Positions 61,533-64,000 of a stretch of DNA of 64,000 nt are shown piece after piece. The stretch comes from Cryptomeria japonica (lineage: Eukaryota; Streptophyta; Pinopsida; Cupressales; Cupressaceae), in the NCBI RefSeq assembly GCF_030272615.1, contig NC_081413.1:158102849-158166848 (forward strand), in the 5' to 3' direction. The notes under the pieces were generated by a model, which saw only the letters and a list, made by a program, of their open reading frames with translations, did no database searches and was not told the origin of the DNA. A program made the translations under genes and the position numbers. Positions within the stretch are counted from its first letter, which is position 1, and every line of letters starts with the position of its first letter.

Positions 61533-62810
61533 TTACTGTTGTGAAGGGGACATTACAGTCCACCCTCCCCAAGATTGCTTGTCCTCAAGCAACTGCAAAT
61601 TTGGATGCTGCAGAATCTCCTCATTCTCCCAGGTAGCATCTTCCATAGGCAAATTCTTCCACTTCAGCAAATACTCTTTGATTGTTCTTCTCCTCAAAGA
61701 GCATTCTCTGAAATCAAGGATCTCCTCCGGAATCAACACCAATTGTCCTTCCTCATCCAAGGAAGGTAAATCTGAAGAGACCACAACATTGTGTCCAAGT
61801 GCCTTCTTGAGGTGAGACACATGGAAGACATTGTGAACTTTGCTACTCACTAGTAGCTCCAACTCATAAGCCACTGCACCAACTCTCCTGATAACTTTGA
61901 AGGGCCCATAGAACTGTGGTTTGAGTATCTCCACTCCACTCTTCTTGAGAGTAGACTGTCTGAAGGGTTGAAGTCTAAGGTAAACCATGTCTCCAACCTC
62001 AAACGAACGCTCTACATGTTGCTGATCAGCGTACAACTTTTGCTGATTATGTGCATGCCGAAGGTTGCCCTTCAAGGATCTCAGAATGTCCTGACTTTGC
62101 TGCAACATATCCTTTGCTTGAGGGGCTCTACTATCTCCAAAAGTCAAATTAGCAAAGCTAGGTGCCTCATATCCATACAGGGTTGTGAAAGGAGACATCC
62201 TAATCAACATGCAATAGGAAGAGCTGTAACAATACTCTCCCAAATGAAGCCATCTCACCCAAGCCTTCTACTGCCCTAACAAATACTTTTTGAAATAACC
62301 TTCTAACCTCTCATTCACAACCTCAGTTTGTCCATCAGTCTGAGGGTGATGATTGGTGCTAGGAGTGAATACTGTGCCACTCAATATGAAGATCTCCTGC
62401 CAAAAGATGCTCAGGAACTTGCTGTCCCTATCACTCACAATGGTTTTTGGCAAACCATGCAATCTAAACACTTCTCTAAAGAAGAGATCAGCAACCTGAG
62501 CAACTGCAAATGAGCTGGTAATGACAAAGAAGTGTGCAAACTTAGCCGATATGTGCACAACAACATATATGCAATCCTTCTCTTGCATCCTTGGTAGTCC
62601 AGTGATGAAAGCTATTGAAATGCTTGGCCCTTCTTGATTATGAATAGGTAAGGGCTGCAACAAACCAGCTGGGAAAGTGTGTGCATCTTTGTTCTGTTGG
62701 CATACTGAACACTCTATAATGTAGCGAAGGACCTCATCGTTGAGTCCCTTCCAAGAAAATCTTCCTTGGATCTGCCGATATGTCTTGAAATACCTTTGAT
62801 GACCAGCCAA
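61533..62810 (-). pseudogene. Second chromovirus integrase with chromodomain
   Basis: The zinc region ends CSVCQQNKDAH at about 62690. The core has VSDRDSKFLSIFWQ and HPQTDGQTEVV with the catalytic Glu kept, but the first catalytic Asp is His (YVVVHISAKF, about 62560). A stop at about 62265 separates it from the C-terminal frame (62258-61533), which has GDMVYLRLQPFRQSTL, NVFHVSHLKKALG and the chromodomain TIKEYLLKWKNLPMEDATWE. The final codons lie 25 bases inside the LTR. Confidence 0.88.
61558..61577 (-). promoter_or_regulatory. Polypurine tract of the second chromovirus
   Basis: The minus strand reads CTTGGGGAGGGTGGAC followed by TGTAATGTCC, the same junction as at 39033, again inside the pol frame. 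Confidence 0.85.
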
Positions 62811-63090
62811 GTGGATGTCATGAAATGATTGAAGAATCTTCTTCTTGAACTTGGAATCAGGTACTAGGAAGATTCAATCTTTATAGTGTATCAAACCATC
62901 ATCCATCTGGTACCCTTCATCATGCAAAGTGCCCTCCACTAGGCTAGTAGCAAACTGATTTTTGGCATACTCTACAATAATCTGTTGTTTCCAATCAGCA
63001 GTAATCTCAACCAATGAACTCAAATGCGGCCATCTTGACAAAGCATCAACCACAATGATGTTCTTCGTCACTCCTTGTATTCTGTCATAG
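62811..63090 (-). pseudogene. RNase H end and integrase linker of the second chromovirus
   Basis: The segment reads GVTKNIIVVDALSRWPHLSSL and then NQFATSLVEGTLHDEGYQ, matching the RNase H-integrase junction at 40400-40560. Coherence with the family is lost upstream of GVTKN at about 63085. Confidence 0.75.
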
Positions 63091-64000
63091 AAACTGTCTC
63101 TAAGATCAAATCTGTTGTCCCAAATGCAAATACAAGCTGAGTGTAAGCAATAACAATAATCTGGTGCCCGGACGTTTAACCAAAACCCAAACTGGTTAGC
63201 CCAAACAAACATCCAATCTATCTGGAGCCCAAAATTAATCCCGACAATAAGCTGATTGGACTGAAATTGTTCAAATCTACAGCTGAGAATATCTGATTTT
63301 TAATATATAACCTTTGCGTTAAAGAACCATTGCTGCAATACTGAGTAACTTCAACCAAAATCAATTTTCTTTTCAAACCATGTGCTAGAAGTGACTTCCC
63401 AAGAATCACCAACTTGGTGGGAAACCAAGTTTTACTCATAATCTCTTTCCATTCCGTTTGCAAGAACTCAAATGGGCTCATTTGGTCACAGAAATATGAG
63501 GTAACAGCAGCACTAAAATCACCTTTCAGATTCACAACACTCCATGGTATACTTCTTCCATTGTCTTTCGTCACCAACAATCCTTGAAAAGGGTTTGGTT
63601 CATAGATACCAACCCCAAGAGTGGCTCTGCCATGTTGTTGCTGCATCTTAAGATTTCCATTTGGCTCCCATTGAAAATGCATTCAATGGTGCTTGTAGAT
63701 TCATCACCAATGCAATACTCCTCGTCAAACTGTAGGCTTCCAAGGTCAACCATCAAATCATGGCAATCCACACCATCGTGGTCCTCTCTAGAGAGTAAGT
63801 CACCAACAAACTTGGATGGCCCAATAGACAACTCGACCTGGTCTACTTCACAATTACATATCACACCTAGATCCCATAGCTCATTGATTTCATCAAGGTT
63901 AAGAGCCATCTCATCATCCAACTGAAAGAGTGGATTATCTAAGGTCACATCAACGCTCATCACAAAAAGAGGGTTATCAACAATCTGAAAAGTATTTCCT
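63091..64000 (-). other. Unrecognised sequence replacing chromovirus pol
   Basis: Where RNase H and RT should continue, the minus strand instead has two overlapping frames. The upstream one (63963-63571, 130 codons) is acidic and has LDEINELWDLGVICNCEVDQ. The downstream one (63682-63218, 154 codons) has SIPWSVVNLKGDF and WKEIMSKTWFPTKLVILGKS. They are in different frames and neither matches a family I know. This may be an insertion or a rearrangement junction; the right edge cuts it off. Confidence 0.4.

Larger units (their letters stand above)
53895..61557 (-). repeat. 3' LTR of the second chromovirus, split by hAT
   Basis: The plus strand begins TGTAATATCCCC (53895) and ends GGGGACATTACA (61557). 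Without the hAT and its duplication it is about 2.3 kb. It shares with the other chromovirus LTRs the stem-loop motifs (54290, 54435) and the palindrome at 61203-61222 and 61308-61327. Confidence 0.88.
53895..64000 (-). mobile_element. Second chromovirus, incomplete at the right edge
   Basis: The 3' LTR (53895-61557, interrupted by a hAT element) is followed by polypurine tract, chromodomain, integrase and RNase H end, all on the minus strand and closely related in sequence to 37152-45809. RT, protease, gag, primer site and 5' LTR are not seen; foreign-looking sequence begins at about 63090 and the window ends. The host site is the inferred RRP40 intron. Confidence 0.85.

Overview
This window is a stretch of a large, repeat-rich seed-plant nuclear genome. 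Long nested LTR retrotransposons, a plant-type LINE with an RNase H domain, a hAT transposon, a plant mobile domain (PMD) gene and a very long intron suggest a gymnosperm, but the species cannot be fixed from sequence alone. Almost everything recognisable is transposable-element DNA. The only convincing host gene is the first two exons of an exosome RRP40-like gene at 49187-49437 (+).

Layout: 1-870 is a CA/CATA microsatellite. 2473-10232 is a complete 7.76-kb LTR element on the minus strand with perfect 5-bp target duplications. It encodes Gag plus a protease-like domain but no reverse transcriptase or integrase. 11009-19950 is a decayed LINE (ORF1 with a DUF4283-like region; endonuclease, RT and RNase H; an extra unrecognised ORF; poly(A)). 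20006-20154 is a palindromic minisatellite.

From about 23680 to about 48675 I infer the remains of one large plus-strand Ty3/gypsy element of Tat type: gag-protease, the end of integrase, an antisense PMD gene, a polypurine tract and a 3' LTR. It was broken by later insertions. A minus-strand Ty1/copia-like element (25530-33726) lacks pol and carries a long unknown second ORF; one of its LTRs is split by a solo LTR (32320-33590) of the family seen at 2473-10232. A chromodomain Ty3/gypsy element (37152-45809, minus) splits the PMD gene in two.

Downstream of the RRP40 exons, its second intron (at least 14.5 kb, still open at the window edge) holds LTR relics and then another chromovirus (53895 to beyond 64000). 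The 3' LTR of that element contains a 5.35-kb hAT transposon (54931-60280) with an 8-bp duplication. The hAT transposase gene is in turn split by a solo LTR (56810-58346) with a 5-bp duplication.

No tRNA, rRNA or CRISPR was seen. All element reading frames are broken or incomplete except the 981-codon Gag-protease ORF. Ages and boundaries were judged by eye from target duplications, terminal TG/CA, primer-binding sites and polypurine tracts; no alignment program was run.
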